Of a DNA stretch of 64,000 bases, positions 25,401 to 37,640 are shown in pieces. Position 1 is the first letter of the stretch. Each line of letters starts with the position of its first letter. This DNA is from Arcuatula senhousia (taxonomy: Eukaryota > Mollusca > Bivalvia > Mytilida > Mytilidae), in contig OZ020307.1 in NCBI GenBank assembly GCA_963971305.1, positions 54,867,702 through 54,931,701 of the forward strand. The letters run 5' to 3'. A model generated the notes under the pieces. It was not told the DNA's origin. It worked only from the letters and a program-made list of their open reading frames with translations, and did no database searches. Position numbers and translations under genes: made by a program.

Positions 25401-28400
25401 CTTTTAGATCTGGATTCTTCTCCTGTATTTAATAGAAACATGACAACGTAGAGACTGATTTGCTTTATATAAAGTATCCACTATTATCAAGTTTTTACTT
25501 GTCATTGGATTCCAAATCTTTTGGTTTTCGTCCTTTCAATGCTGCTGAGAAGTTACAAGATATGAAGTATGCACATACAACATGACCAAAATAAAACGTT
25601 TTATTGATATAATATGTACCCGTTTGATTAATTGTCCCGCGCCGCAACGCGTCGGAGGGGCTTAGTAATGGTCTCCGTCCGTCCGTCACGTTTTTTGTGG
25701 GTGCAACTCCTCGGACACTACTGAACGGATGTTGCTGAAACTTTACACACTGATAGGGTACTATTAGTAGGTGATCATCCCATATTTTAAATTTTCAAAA
25801 TGGCCGTCGTTTCCATGGAAACCGGGAAGAAAGGTTAGAAAGGTCAAAATACAGGACATTCAATATCTCTGTGACCTAGGTGCACAGGGTTCTGAAATTT
25901 TGTAGGCTGAAAGAGCAAATGGTACTCTATAATAATACGGAAAAAAATTTGAAGCGATATTTACGGTTTTCAAGTTATTTACGAATTTGTGATTTTTCAG
26001 TCCGAAAAGTGGGACTTTGTCAAACGTTTTTGTGGGTGCAACTCCTCAGATACTACTGAACAGATGTTGCTGAAACTTTACACACTGATAGGGTACTATT
26101 AGTAGGTGATCATCCCATATTTGAAATTTTCAAAATGGCCGCTGTTTCCATGAAAACGGGGAAGAAAGTCAAAATATAGGACAATCAATTTCTCGGTTAC
26201 CTAGGTGCACAGGGTTCTGAAATTTTGTAGGCTGATAGAGCAAAAGGTACTCTATAATTATACGAAAAAATGTTGAAGCGATATTTATGGTTTTCAAGTT
26301 ATTTACAAATTTGTGATTTTTCAGTCCGAAAAATGGGACTTTGTCAAAAAAAAATTTATGTTCACTAGTTTCCTTCCTGGTTTTGACTGAATGATTTCGT
26401 CTCCGAAACAACCAATTTCTATCGTTTCTCAGATAATATATCGATCGAATTTACATACCACACAACTTTCATGCGGCGGCGGGGGACACATGGCTACGCG
26501 TAGCAATCTTGTTTGTATTTGAAATGGTAAGGAATATTTTAAACACTTGTACTGTTCAACTGTATTTTCATTGGTCGGATTATAAGCTGAGTCTGCGTTG
26601 AGGTAGTGCGATGGGTATGTTTGACAACAAAGATACCTTTTGATATGCTCGCACTTGTAACACACAGACAGCCACAAATGCTCCAGCGAAAAAAAATCAG
26701 GGGCGTTTACAAAAGATTTGTGAATGACTCCTAGTTTTCGCCTGTTTATAAAAAAAAATAATAATGCATCGCTTTTGATATGTCTTTACTTCCATACTTA
26801 AACTAACAGATATTTTCAATAACAGACTCATCAAATCTCTTTTATTGTCTTCAAACGTTTTCAGCCTCTTAGAGTGGTTGAACGGAAGAAAACGCAGGAA
26901 CGGAAATACTCCATACAACATGTCAAAGCCAGGGTTACTTAACGTGTTGAAATTGTCGTCCAGTTCTTGAATCAGTTTTTGTAATTTGCCACCTTTCCCA
27001 GAACATTTTCCAACAATCTATAAAAAAAAATAAAAATCATTTGGTTAAAGCTTTTTAGTAAGTCCCCCAAAAAAATTTGGCTTTGGTTGATATATCGGTA
27101 AGTTATTTTTCTGTTGAAATATCAAGAAGTCATTTTTAGTGTACATGGTTGAAATGTCGGGAGGTTGTTTTTTTTTCTTGGTAAGGGTAATTTTGATCAC
27201 TTGGTTGAAGTATCGGAAAGTATATTTTTCTTGATATGGTTGAAGTATCAGGGAAATGTCATGTCATGTCTCAGTTGAATACCGAGAATGGTAATTCTTG
27301 GTGCATGTATTTTTTTCTTAATAAGGTTAAAATATCGGTAAGTGTATTTTTCTTGGTGTAGGTAATCAACGAGTTCGAGTCAGATTTAGAGTAAGAGTTA
27401 GAGTGAGAGTTATTTTTCGAGTTCGAGTTAAATTTTTTTGCTAACTCGTTTCGAGTGATTTTCATTGCAATAATCGGGTTCGAGATAAAATTCGAGTTAC
27501 AGATCGAGTTAGAGTTCGAGTTACAAAATAAGATGTATATTTATTTTTACCGCACTTTCTATATCGTTTATATTTGCAACACTGTTACATGTAACCAACA
27601 ATCGACTTTGAGATCCTAAAGTACTAATGCATTACAAAAAAAAATTGAAACTTTTGTGAAATGTTAATATATAAGAGACCTACATCTGATTTTATTTTAA
27701 ACGACAGCAAACTTTTTGTGATCGTATAATGTAATGGTGATGTCGTTGGGTTTTTTTTTCGTTGTTATTGTTGTTGGCGTCGTCTGTGGATACTTTGGTT
27801 TCTGTGCGTTAACTTCAGTTTTGGTAGACCAATTGTTATGAGTTTTTGGTATGATGTTTGAAATATCAGGAAGTGTATTTTTCTTGACTTGGTTAAAACA
27901 TCGGGAAGAATGTTTTCTTGGTGAATGTATTTTCATTTACTTGGTTGAAATATCAGAAAATTGAATCTTGAACATAAAAAGTTTTGAATAGCAGTTTTTT
28001 AGAATAAATTCTAACACAGAAAAAAAGCTCGAACTTTAATTCCTTTCCTGCGTTCACATTGCCAATCGCTAAATTTGTAAATTTATATTTTAACTACCTT
28101 TAAAAAACGCATATTTTAAACGACTTAAAATATGTTAATTGAAAATCGAAAGGTATTACATAATAAGAAGATGTAAATATTAAGAATATTATCAATCTGT
28201 TATATCAGAAGATAACTTGTACTGCTGTTTTTCCATTGACAGATTATGCATATATTTCATCTGTAGTCGTTCATTTTAACATTAAAATTGTAATTTTAAT
28301 TTCAAACCCCTTCCTGTGAATAGACCAGCAACAACCTTAATATACGTATGTCGGTTAAAGACCTTTGAAGAGCTCCCAGACCTTGACGTGATGACATGTC

Positions 28401-31160
28401 GCTTTGTCCATAGGCTATTTGTTTTTATTTCTATTTTTAAGGGTCCTCATACCCCTCTGGCGACAGACTGGAAATTGTGTGTGAATAAGGTGGCTGAATG
28501 GAATAGAAAATAATGAGATGTGGAATTAGTGTACACCCCACAGCCCACAATCAAGCGGCAATTCAGAACAAGAGTTGACACTAAAGTATGTCTCGCCTGT
28601 CGGCACCATCACAGAACTCATTGAAGGTCAAGCTTGGCCATCAGAAAAGTTAAGGTCAAGGTCACGTGACAGATGACAGAATTCCATTTAACCATCACAA
28701 AAATGTCTGAAGTTTGTTCTAGATACCATAGTTATTGAGAAACAATGAAAAAGACCAACATTCAATGGGTCATTCAACCATGAAAATGGGGTGAAGGTCA
28801 CATTACATGGTGATGTCAGTTGTGTATACCAAAATCCCCAAATATCAGATGCCTTGCTATAATATCATACTTTTCACTTAACTCATTTTCCACCCAAAAA
28901 TCATCTACATTCACATAGTCATTGAACCGTGAAAATGGGGTAAGGGTCACTCAACATGGCGTCAGTTGTGTAGACAGAAGCCTCAAATGTCTGTATTCAA
29001 CATATGAAATGCCTCGCTATTATACTATTAACTTAATTTATTTTCCAGAAAATTTTAAATTGTCCCAAAAATCATCTAAGTCCACAAAGTCACTGAACCA
29101 TGAAAATTGTGTCAAGGTCACAGGACATAGTGTCAGTAGCATAGACCATAGCTCCAGGTGTCTTTATACCAGATATCAGATGTCTAGGTATTATACTTTT
29201 CACTTAATTCATTTTCCACAAAAGTCTTACAAAGAGGTTTTTTTTGCCCCAAAAATCATCTAAATCCACAGAGTCACTGAACCATGAAAATGGGGTCAGT
29301 GTCAATTTGCATGGTGCCAGTTGCATAGACCATAACCCGATGTGTCTGTATACTAGATATCACATGCCTAGCTATTATACTTTTCACTTAATTCATTTTC
29401 CACAAAAGTCTTACAAGGGTTTTTTTTGGCCCGAAAAACATCTAAGTTCACCGAGTCGCTGAACCATGAAATTCTGGTCATGGTAAAACGACAGGGTACC
29501 AGTTAACCCCAACTGTCTGTAAACCAAATATCAGATGCCTAGCTATTATTCTTTTTTTGTAATTCATTTTCCACAAAAGTCTTACAAAGGGGTTTTTTGG
29601 TCCAAAAAAACACTTAAGTTCACAGAGTCGCTGAACCATGAAATTAGGGTCAAGGTCAAACGGCATGGTGCCAGTTGCGTAGACCATAACCCCAACTGTC
29701 TGTATACCAAATATCAGATACCTAGCTATTATACTTTTCTTGTAATTCATTTTCCACAAAAGTCTTACAAAAAAAGTTTACGCCGTCGTCGCCGCCGCCG
29801 GAAAGTAATACCTATGTCTCGCCATTAGCGACTAAAGTCGCAGGCGAGACAAAAACCACAAAGGACAATGCTACCGCCAGCAGCCTTCAACGAGGTTAGA
29901 AGCCGCTGCTCGCGATTCTGCAATTGGCCCATGGTCTAAATAAACTGCATATAATTCAAATCCAGTCCTGAAATAGTCACAGATAGACCCCCTTCTTAAA
30001 CAAGGAACAGAAAACATCAAATTAGTAATGTTAACTAGGACATCTTGCACTCTCGAGTCGTCAGGCTTAAATACGAAAAACCTGACAGCAAAACATAGTG
30101 GTATATATTCCGAGTGGAGAAAAGTTCCACGTTCCTCTCACCACTGGTGCTCGATAATAGCAAGGCCATTAGGATCCTCAATAGAAGGCTATGTTTGCAA
30201 ATCTAGGGAACATTATTCTTCCCTTTTGGTGTTGTGTTCCAATTTTCTCTAGTTCATTATCATTTCAGGTTAATTTTATCATCTTTCTGATTTACTCAGT
30301 ACCTGAATTCGCAAGGCTCGGAAATAAAGCAATATCTAACAAGTTAAATAACTAACTAATTAGAATAAATTAATGATGATTTTACGAATATCGAGACTAG
30401 CTACTATAGACATAAGAAGAACCATGAGAAGTCAAGCTCATGTAACTCGTTTCATCAGATGATTAAAGTTTTTGCATTGAAATATTGTTAGTCCGGATAT
30501 TGTAGTGTAAAGTTTTTAGTGACTTCTTTCTTTTTCGTTTTTTTTCTTCAGATTACTTTGCATATAAAAAGATCATGCAATTATTATATACAGCTAAAAA
30601 AGTAATCTTACCAGAATTTCAACAACATCCAAGAGAAATTCTTCAGTAATAATAGCAGGATCCACGTCTTTGTCGATGTTCAATTTGAGTTTGTCTACGG
30701 CCACCTTAGTACACGACAAAATCTGTCCCTGCTTAATTTTAAGCCCTTCGGAATAAGTATTTAATAATTTGTGTCCCAGTTTTCTCTTTTTTACTAAAAT
30801 CTTACTCATTTGGTCGAAGGCAATATCATGGTAATTGTCGAGGGCGTATTTGCCAAAAAATGTCGGTGGCCTCGATGCCGACAAAGTTGCCACTGGTTCT
30901 CTCAAAAAGGCATCCCTTATGATGCCACACGAGTTCAAGCTTACAAATGTTTGTCCTAGAATTTGGAATTGAAATATTTCTCCGTATTCCTGGCTCCATT
31001 TTTCCAGTGTTAAATGGGCGAATTCAAAATCCAATTTAGTAAGCACTCCAATAAGCGGTGACCCTTTCACAACTGGAGGTGCATTTTTAACGATTTGTCG
31101 TTTCAAATACAGAAAAAGTCCGGACAACAATACGATTACGGCAACTAGAATGGCCAACAT
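22410..31160 (-). CDS. Cytochrome P450, clan-2 (CYP1/CYP2/CYP17-like), complete
   Basis: Six exons in transcript order: 31160-30612, 27017-26808, 25422-25293, 25151-24886, 23959-23832 and 22632-22410. They sum to 1506 bp, 501 residues plus stop, normal for a microsomal P450. All splice sites are GT-AG and every phase agrees (0,0,1,0,2). Residues 2-20 form a hydrophobic anchor; a short proline/glycine hinge (PPVVKGSPLIG) follows. The I-helix is AGFNTS near residue 296, the K-helix ExxR is E353-R356, the PERY motif is at 408-411, and the haem loop FGIGKRSC puts the ligand at Cys439. The run SCIGE resembles CYP17 and CYP1 proteins. It should be a haem mono-oxygenase on the ER membrane using P450 reductase; the substrate cannot be inferred. 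The I-helix acid usual before the conserved Thr is Asn299. Confidence 0.95.
24494..24852. repeat. Long hairpin (inverted repeat) in P450 intron 4
   Basis: Left arm about 24494-24669 and right arm about 24689-24852 are nearly perfect reverse complements with a loop of about 20 bases. It lies only some 35 bases downstream of the exon 4 donor (24885). It may be a foldback element or an inverted duplication; no terminal duplication was identified. Confidence 0.85.
25635..26370 (+). repeat. Dispersed element with two 330-bp tandem units
   Basis: It opens with a GC-rich end (CGCGCCGCAACGCG) and a GTCCGTCCGTC run, then two units beginning TTGTGGGTGCAACTCCTC at about 25698 and 26028. A relative of the terminal sequence occurs in opposite orientation near 54525-54580. 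It sits in a P450 intron. Confidence 0.7.
27080..27535. repeat. Degenerate minisatellites in P450 intron 1
   Basis: About 27080-27365 holds imperfect 40-45 base units around GGTTGAAATATCGG and TATTTTTCTTGGT; the same unit recurs at 27850-27960. From 27368 to 27535 the sequence changes to a loose GAGTTC/GAGTTA hexamer array. Confidence 0.7.
28590..29850 (+). mobile_element. Non-autonomous TIR element with six tandem units
   Basis: The ends are GTCTCGCCTG and CAGGCGAGAC. Between them are about six diverged units of about 180 bp, each with GTCACTGAACCATGAAA, starting near 28770, 28919, 29093, 29273, 29456 and 29631. The right end carries a second palindrome (29816-29850). No transposase reading frame. 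Weak open frames across the repeats follow from the repeat structure. Confidence 0.75.
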
Positions 31161-31671
31161 AATAGGTGATATAACAAAGGCCAGCCAAATATGTGCACAA
31201 ATCCTAAAGGTAAGAATAACTGTGCAATTTTAGATGTCTATTATCTAGAGCTGTTCACGCTAAGATGTCTAGAATCCAGAGCTGTTAAAATGTGCAACCG
31301 AATATGTTTAAGGGACAACACGTAAATTTTACTTAAGATTTTATCGTTATGAAATTTTTTACAGGTAAATAAAATTATTCTTTTTCGATAAAGTCGCTTG
31401 TTGTCACAGTTTTTGAGTCTGTTTTTATGGTGTTGTCTTACATGAATGACTTTAAAGTATCACGCATGATTTGAACCTCGCCTTATTAACTACTCTATGT
31501 ATTGCTTGTACGTGTATAGATTTTCATCTTACCATTCCCAGACCACAGATTTAAATCACAGCTGATCAAAAGTATTTCTTCTTCACGATCATAACGATCT
31601 ATCATATAAATCACTAGTCCGTCGTCCATTCTTTGTCTTTCGTTTACACATTTGAGATCATATAAATTTGT
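31161..31671. other. Upstream flank of the P450 gene
   Basis: It should contain the 5' UTR and promoter. No convincing TATA box or initiator could be fixed by eye. Confidence 0.4.
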
Positions 31672-32450
31672 TTAAGCTCACCTGCGAAGGTCTTTGTGAG
31701 CTATTGCCATCACTTGGCGTCCGTCGTCGTCTGTCGTCGTCTGTTAACAATTTTTTTTCCCAAATCTCTCCCTCTGAAACTTCAACAGAATTCAATGAAA
31801 CTTGGTACACAGGCAAAATGTTGACTTTGTTTAACGTGCGTCTGGTGTACGTTAAACGCATGTCATCTGACGCATATTAAATTGGCGTTTCTAACCGCGT
31901 ACGTCTGACGCACCTTAAAAATTTATCTTGGCAATATTTTTATTTCATAATAAAAGACACTAAAGAAATAACTTACTAACTTCATACATTTTAGGAAACT
32001 ATATGTCTGACGTATGGTAAACGTACGTTTACCGCATGTTTAAAAAACGTACGTCTGACATATCTTTTTACAATAATTTGACGTACGTTTACCATACAGC
32101 GGTTAGAAACGTATGTTTAACGTACGTTTATGCACTACGTCAGACGCACGTTTTTATAATGTACGTCAGACGTATGTCTAAATTTTGTCTGTGATGATTA
32201 ATCCATATCATGGTGTCCTTCACAAAAGCTGTGTTTCGATTTTTGATCAGTCAGAAACATGGCTGCTGTTGCTAAAAAATAGAATCTTACTACTGTTTTG
32301 GCTGTAAATCAAAAAGTAAAAGAGATAAGGTAATCTAATGCAACCTGCCTTTTCAGCATCAAAAGCTTTACAAAAGTCTCCTTTTGATAGATGATGTCAA
32401 ATGACCCCTTAAATGGGTTATGACCCTTTAAAGGTCAAAAATAGCCTTTT
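31672..32450 (-). mobile_element. Truncated AGCTCACCTG-family element
   Basis: It starts AGCTCACCTG and continues GTGAGCTATTGCCATCACTTGG with a GTCCGTCGTCGTC run, as at the right end of the 12.97-14.82 kb element. The far end is not seen. It is interrupted at 31806-32195 by a different element. Confidence 0.65.
31806..32195. mobile_element. Small TIR element packed with ACGT motifs, nested
   Basis: The ends CACAGGCAAAAT and ATTTTGTCTGTG are inverted repeats. The interior holds many copies of TACGT with GTCTGACG or CGTCAGACG in both orientations. It splits the surrounding AGCTCACCTG-family element, whose text resumes at ATGATTAATCC. Confidence 0.65.
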
Positions 32451-32948
32451 TTACGTGTTTTTGTCCTGTAGAGCTTATTAGATCACGTCTTGGGGAATGA
32501 TCAGCATCTGTTTTCCTCAACCGACTTGATTTTTAAACAGATATAAGGGCTTGGTTAGGCCAAAAAAATATGTCTGTTTCCTGTTTCCCTATACCTACCC
32601 TTTTTTACCCTACCTCAAAGTTTTTATTGGCATTTTGGAACAGGCACCGTTTAAGTCGGGATTGCTTCCCCATTGACTCAATGTAAAATACTTTTGTAAA
32701 AAAAACATAATTTTCCTACCTACCTACCCTTTCGAGAGTACAGGAAGCAGGAAACAAACATATATATTTTGTTTTGGCCTGAAATGCACCTTACTGCTCA
32801 TAGAATTTAAGACAATGTTTGTCAGGAGACACCTGATAACACAACACTAAGGTTGTGAAGACCGAAAAAAAGAAAAGTAGAGGGCAAAGAAGCCAAGGGA
32901 ACTGGGAGTACACAGATAGTTAACCGAGACCAGAGGCAACGGAAGCCG

Positions 32949-33140
32949 GGAGTAGAGGGAATGGTGATCGGGAGCAGAGGAAATGGTGATCGGGAGCAGA
33001 GGAAGTGGTGATCGGGAGCAGAGGAAATGGTGATCGGGAGTAGAGGAAATGGTGATCGGGAGCAGAGGAAGTGGTGATCTGGCGCAGAGGAAATGGTGAT
33101 CCGGAGCAGAGGAAATGGTGATCGGGAGCAGAGGAAATGG
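32949..33140 (+). repeat. 22-bp minisatellite, about 8.5 units
   Basis: Unit ATGGTGATCGGGAGCAGAGG plus AA, with few substitutions. It is GC-rich and purine-rich against an AT-rich background. A long open frame on the minus strand (32847-33146) is a by-product of a period not divisible by three. Confidence 0.92.
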
Positions 33141-34049
33141 GTACATAGGGTAATGGATGCGGGGACTGATAGTAAAGGATATAGAATGAAATGAGAGTTA
33201 AAGGTTGTTGAATTGGAAGTAGATATTATGGATATTGGGAGAGGAACAGGACAGACACGACAGAATATGATAAAAAAGACTCAAGGGGACTGCAAATCGA
33301 AATTAAACAAACGGGCACTCAGTGACCAACTTGTCTGCTTTTGGATATAGCTATTTAGTAAGTTTGTTTCCATAAGGAACAGCTTTTTATTTTTACCACG
33401 CAGGAATACTTGTATGTATCGAGATAACCATAGTAACCAGTCTCATGATGTCATGATGTCTTATTGACAATTGCTTCTTACGTTACCCCCATCGTTTCTA
33501 TACGTGACATCCATATTTAACTGGGGAAAACGAACTTTCATTTGCTTACAAAGAACAATAATTTTAATAGCAGAGAATCGGATAGTTGTTGTGCTTACCG
33601 TTTTTTTTTTTGTAGAAGAAATATATTCAAAAATAGCGCAGGGGGTTACCCCAAGTAGTTCAAGGTACAGCTGTGCTGCCTAAAAGTTATTTAACCACCC
33701 CATTCATATACATGTATACGACTGCAGAAACACGGGACACATTCATATAATTTTAATGCAGTAACGTGATATGCAATGAGATATGATGAAATAAGCACTT
33801 TGCGCATGCTCGGACACAAACAGCTGTTTTCTCAAAGGACCGACAAATTATCAAATATTTTGGATTTTTCAATATCTTTGGACACCTAATTCTGCACGTA
33901 TTCAACAAAAGGCATACATTGGACTTGATTCATGTGATACATGTTTATATCAGAAAACAACCAGATCCTACAAAATTAAAGTTTTTCCTCAGTTTGAATG
34001 AACTATTTTGACAGTTACCAAAACGAGGCCAACATGGCGGCCCCCATGT
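33141..34049. other. Intergenic, no assigned feature
   Basis: Short frames only. The stretch at 33780-34050 may include the LINE 5' UTR, since CATGGCGGCCCCCATG at 34033 is GC-rich, but the boundary cannot be set. Confidence 0.4.
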
Positions 34050-34133
34050 ATCTAGTATAAACAATGTTCCGATGGACCTTTTTTCTGTCTGTCAGCTCTG
34101 CTGATAGCAGTCAGAACATGCAGGATACAAAGC

Positions 34134-35069
34134 TTGAAGATAACCGAGGACAGGTATAATCCATTCAAACACTCTCCCTACCATCATCCACACATTAAAA
34201 ACGAAATAAACTTGTATCTGTCAGACCATTACACAGCCCCATCAACAACATCAGAAAACGTGTATTATTGGTTACAACATACGAAGCTCTATGCAAAAAG
34301 AAGCCAAACGGTATTTAAAGACAGAAGTACACACAAATTGGTACTTTTACTTCTCTCGGGAATAGAACAAAACCTAGGACCCAGACGTCCAAGATTTCCC
34401 TGTGGAATATGTAAGAAAGCATGTAAGAATGATAATGTTATTGCATGCGATGATTGCGACACATGGCTACATAAAGACTGCCTAGGGATGGATACTATTG
34501 ACTTCCAAAGGCTTAGCAACAATGACTTGTCATGGTATTGCCCATCTTGCACCAAGCGTAATAACACTTCAGGCATTATTTACAGTGTACCAGACTCTTT
34601 CGAAACTAATGATGTATCAGTTAACTTATCAATGCATCCATCCAAACACGAAAGTCTATCTGAATCGTCAATCCAGTCAACATCAGGTTCCAGTTATGGA
34701 TCCCCTAGTGTTCTGTCGTCACCAACCAGCCATGCTGGTTCACCGATCATGACTTCATCACCCAAGATTAAAACGTCACCTACATGTATGAAAACAAAGG
34801 CAACTAAGAAGACCCTTAGAATCCTGAATATAAACTTTCAAAGCTTGAGGAAAAAAGGAAAGCTACTTGAAACCATCCTTGACACAACAGACGCAGATAT
34901 TATTTTGGGCACCGAAACATGGCTAGACCCCAACATAAAGAACAGCGAAATATTCCCACCTTACCTCGATTTAGATGTTGAAAGAAGAGACAGACCATCA
35001 GACCCACATGGAGGAGTACTGATCGCTGCAAAAAAAGGAACTCCAGCTAGGAAACATCATCAAAAGTGA
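34134..35069 (+). pseudogene. LINE segment 1: PHD finger and start of endonuclease
   Basis: A C4HC3 PHD finger spans residues 90-139 (C90, C93, C105, C108, H113, C116, C136, C139). A Ser/Thr-rich linker follows (residues 150-220), then the endonuclease start RILNINFQSL with the conserved Asn (232-234) and GTETWL with the catalytic Glu261. A PHD-type finger before the endonuclease is known in some CR1-like elements. The frame is lost in an A-run at about 35031-35037, after LIAAKK. Confidence 0.93.
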
Positions 35070-35748
35070 TAGCCTTGAGCTAATCAGTGCCACAGTTAAA
35101 CTTGAAGGTCAGAAAAGGATGAGAGTAGCTACATACTATAGACCACCATTACAAGTCGATGACTACAGCAACACCCAGTGTAAGGAAGAGCTTTTAAACT
35201 TTAGGAACAAAGGTAAAAGAGACATTTTCCTAATCGCTGGCGACTATAACCTTCCAGATGTAAATTGGAAACAACACTCAATCCAAGGGAACCAAAACTC
35301 ATCTAAAGTAAACCAAATATACCTTGACACAGTAGCAGACAATAACTTAGAACAGATAGTGAATTTCCCAACAAGAAAAGACAATACCTTAGACCTGATC
35401 ATGACAACGCATCCATCATTCATTCACCGTTGTAAACCCATACCATCTATCGGAAACAGCGACCATGACATTGTCCTGCTAGACATGACATGTAAGGCAA
35501 CTAGACCAAAACCAACCAAAAGGAACATCCTACTATGGAAAAAGGCTGACATCGACAAAATACAACAAGATATCACTGATTTTGGCAACACATTTTTGAA
35601 CAAGTCTTTCACCAACATCGAAGCTATGTGGGCTGATTTTAAAACAGCAATAAACAACATCATCAAAATACAAATGACAACAAAGAAAGAGTACCAACCA
35701 AAACAACTAAGGCAAAACATTCTAACCCATGGATCAACACAAAGATAA
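35038..35748 (+). pseudogene. LINE segment 2: rest of the AP-endonuclease
   Basis: It carries YYRPP, the metal-binding GDYNLPDVNW (Asp and Asn present), LDLIMT and the terminal NSDHD motif with catalytic Asp and His. All endonuclease active-site residues that I can recognise are kept. The frame is lost again near 35685-35695, around AAAGAAAGAG. Confidence 0.9.
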
Positions 35749-36347
35749 GACGTAAAATTAACCTGAAGAACCGTGCACACTCGAAAGCAAGACGAACCAA
35801 AAGAAAAAGAGACAAGGATCGCTACAAGAGGCTACAAAAGGAAGTGCAATACGAAATTCGACAAGCTAACAAAGAATACCTGTCAGATGTAATATGCGAC
35901 AAGGAAAATACCAAGAAGTTCTGGTCATACATCAAGAGTAAAGGACAAGAATTTATGGGAATAGCACCACTAAAAGACACCCAAGGATTTCTACACAGTG
36001 ACAACCAGAGTAAAGCCAACATTCTTAACGATCAATTTAAGTCCGTATTCACTGTTGAAGATAACACCAACTTACCTGACAAAGGCCAAAGCCCCTACAA
36101 CACCATGAAAGATATCCTTATCATTGAACAAGGAGTATTAAAACTACTTAAGAATCAAAAACCACACAAGGCAACCGGCCCCGACGACATACCAGCCTTT
36201 ATCCTAAGATCAGCCGCTACTCAACTTGCTCCACTACTTACTAAGATCTATCGGTACTCAATAGAGACAGGCCAAGTCCCACAAGATTGGAGAGATGCCT
36301 TGGTAGTTCCTATTTTAAAAAAAAGGAGAGAGACACCTTCCAGCTAA
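35695..36347 (+). pseudogene. LINE segment 3: linker and start of reverse transcriptase
   Basis: A basic linker leads into KFWSYIKSKG, then GPDDIPAFIL and WRDALVVPI, the first conserved reverse-transcriptase blocks. The frame breaks in an A8 run at about 36317-36324; the other frame resumes with ANYRPVSLT. Confidence 0.9.
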
Positions 36348-37640
36348 CTACAGACCTGTTTCATTAACGTCGATCTCATGCAAGATATTAGAACACATTA
36401 TCCACAGCAGCATCATGAGACACTTTGACTCCAACAACATTCTGACTGATGCACAGTATGGATTCAGAAATAGGAGATCCTGTGAGACCCAACTCATCGT
36501 CACCGTCACAGAGATTGCCAGGCGACTATCTAAAGGAATGCAGGTGGATATCATCTTGTTAGACTTCGCTAAAGCATTCGACAAAGTCCCTCATGGTAGA
36601 CTACTGCATAAACTGGCATACTACGGAGTAAGCAACAAAACCACTGCATGGATCAGATCATTCCTTGAGAATAGAAGCCACAATGTCATCATCGAAGGCG
36701 CAAAATCAACATCAGCCCAAGTCATGTCAGGTGTTCCACAAGGCTCTGTACTGGGACCATTACTTTTTCTTGCATATATCAATGACATGCCAGATATAAT
36801 CAACCACTCTGAAACCAGACTGTTTGCAGACGACACCATCCTTTTCCGTGAAATATCAAGTCCTGAGGACAACTATCTCCTCCAGAAAGATCTTACAGCA
36901 CTTGAAACCTGGGAAAGCATGTGGCAGATGTCATTCAACCCCACAAAATGCACAGTCATCAGAGTTACATCTGGGAAGCCAAAACCTGAATTGAATCTCC
37001 CACACCATCTTCATGGACACACCCTAGAGATTGAGGATGCCAGCAAATACTTAGGAGTAACCCTAACCAGCAACCTCTCCTGGGACAAACATGTAGACAA
37101 CGTAGTGGCTAAAGGGAGCAAGACACTTGGCTTCATAAGGCGTAACATCAAAGACTGCCCAAAGCAAGTAAAAGAGACCAGTTACATAAGCATAGTCAGA
37201 CCAACACTGAAGTATGCATCCTCTGTATGGGATCCAACAAGCCAGAGTAAGATCAAGGCCCTAGAAAATGTTCAGAGAAGAGCAGCTCGATTCGTATCAA
37301 ATGACTACACAACCCGAACACCTGGATGTGTAACTCAGATGATACACCAACTTGGATGGCAGAGCCTAGAGCAGAGGAGGAAAAACAACAGACTGTGCAT
37401 GATGTTCAAGATACAACACCATCTGGTAGACATCAACAGCGAGCTTTACATAAGGGCCAGCGACACCAGAACCAGAGGACAACATAAACTGTATCAGGAG
37501 AGGACCAACAACACAGCATACCGAAACTCATTTTTATACGTACAGTTGTAGACTGGAATCACCTACCGACTACTACAGCTGCAGCAAACACCATCGAGAG
37601 ATTCAGGGCTAACCTTTCGGCTAGCCCTGACCTCAACTAG
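36325..37640 (+). pseudogene. LINE segment 4: reverse transcriptase core and C-terminus
   Basis: Numbering from the Met at 36415: motif A is LLDFAKAFDKVPH (Asp50, Asp56), motif B is SGVPQGSVLGPLLF (105-118) and motif C is FADD (137-140), so the polymerase aspartates are intact. KYLGVTL and the WDP region follow. A last one-base shift in a T-run near 37530 moves the end into another frame, which finishes with a TAG at 37638. The frame up to 37551 is the longest in the window. Confidence 0.95.

Noticed and set aside
27271..27465. Asn/Ser-rich frame as a low-complexity protein
   Set aside because: It is the translation of the GAGTTC/GAGTTA hexamer array.
28922..29828. Several overlapping frames on both strands containing MPSYY and similar repeats
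   Set aside because: They are translations of the tandem units inside the TIR element at 28590-29850.
32847..33146. 99-codon minus-strand frame rich in Pro, His, Ser and Leu
   Set aside because: It is the translation of the 22-bp minisatellite; repeats without stops stay open in several frames.
36348..36872. Minus-strand frames inside the LINE
   Set aside because: They are antisense shadows of the reverse transcriptase.
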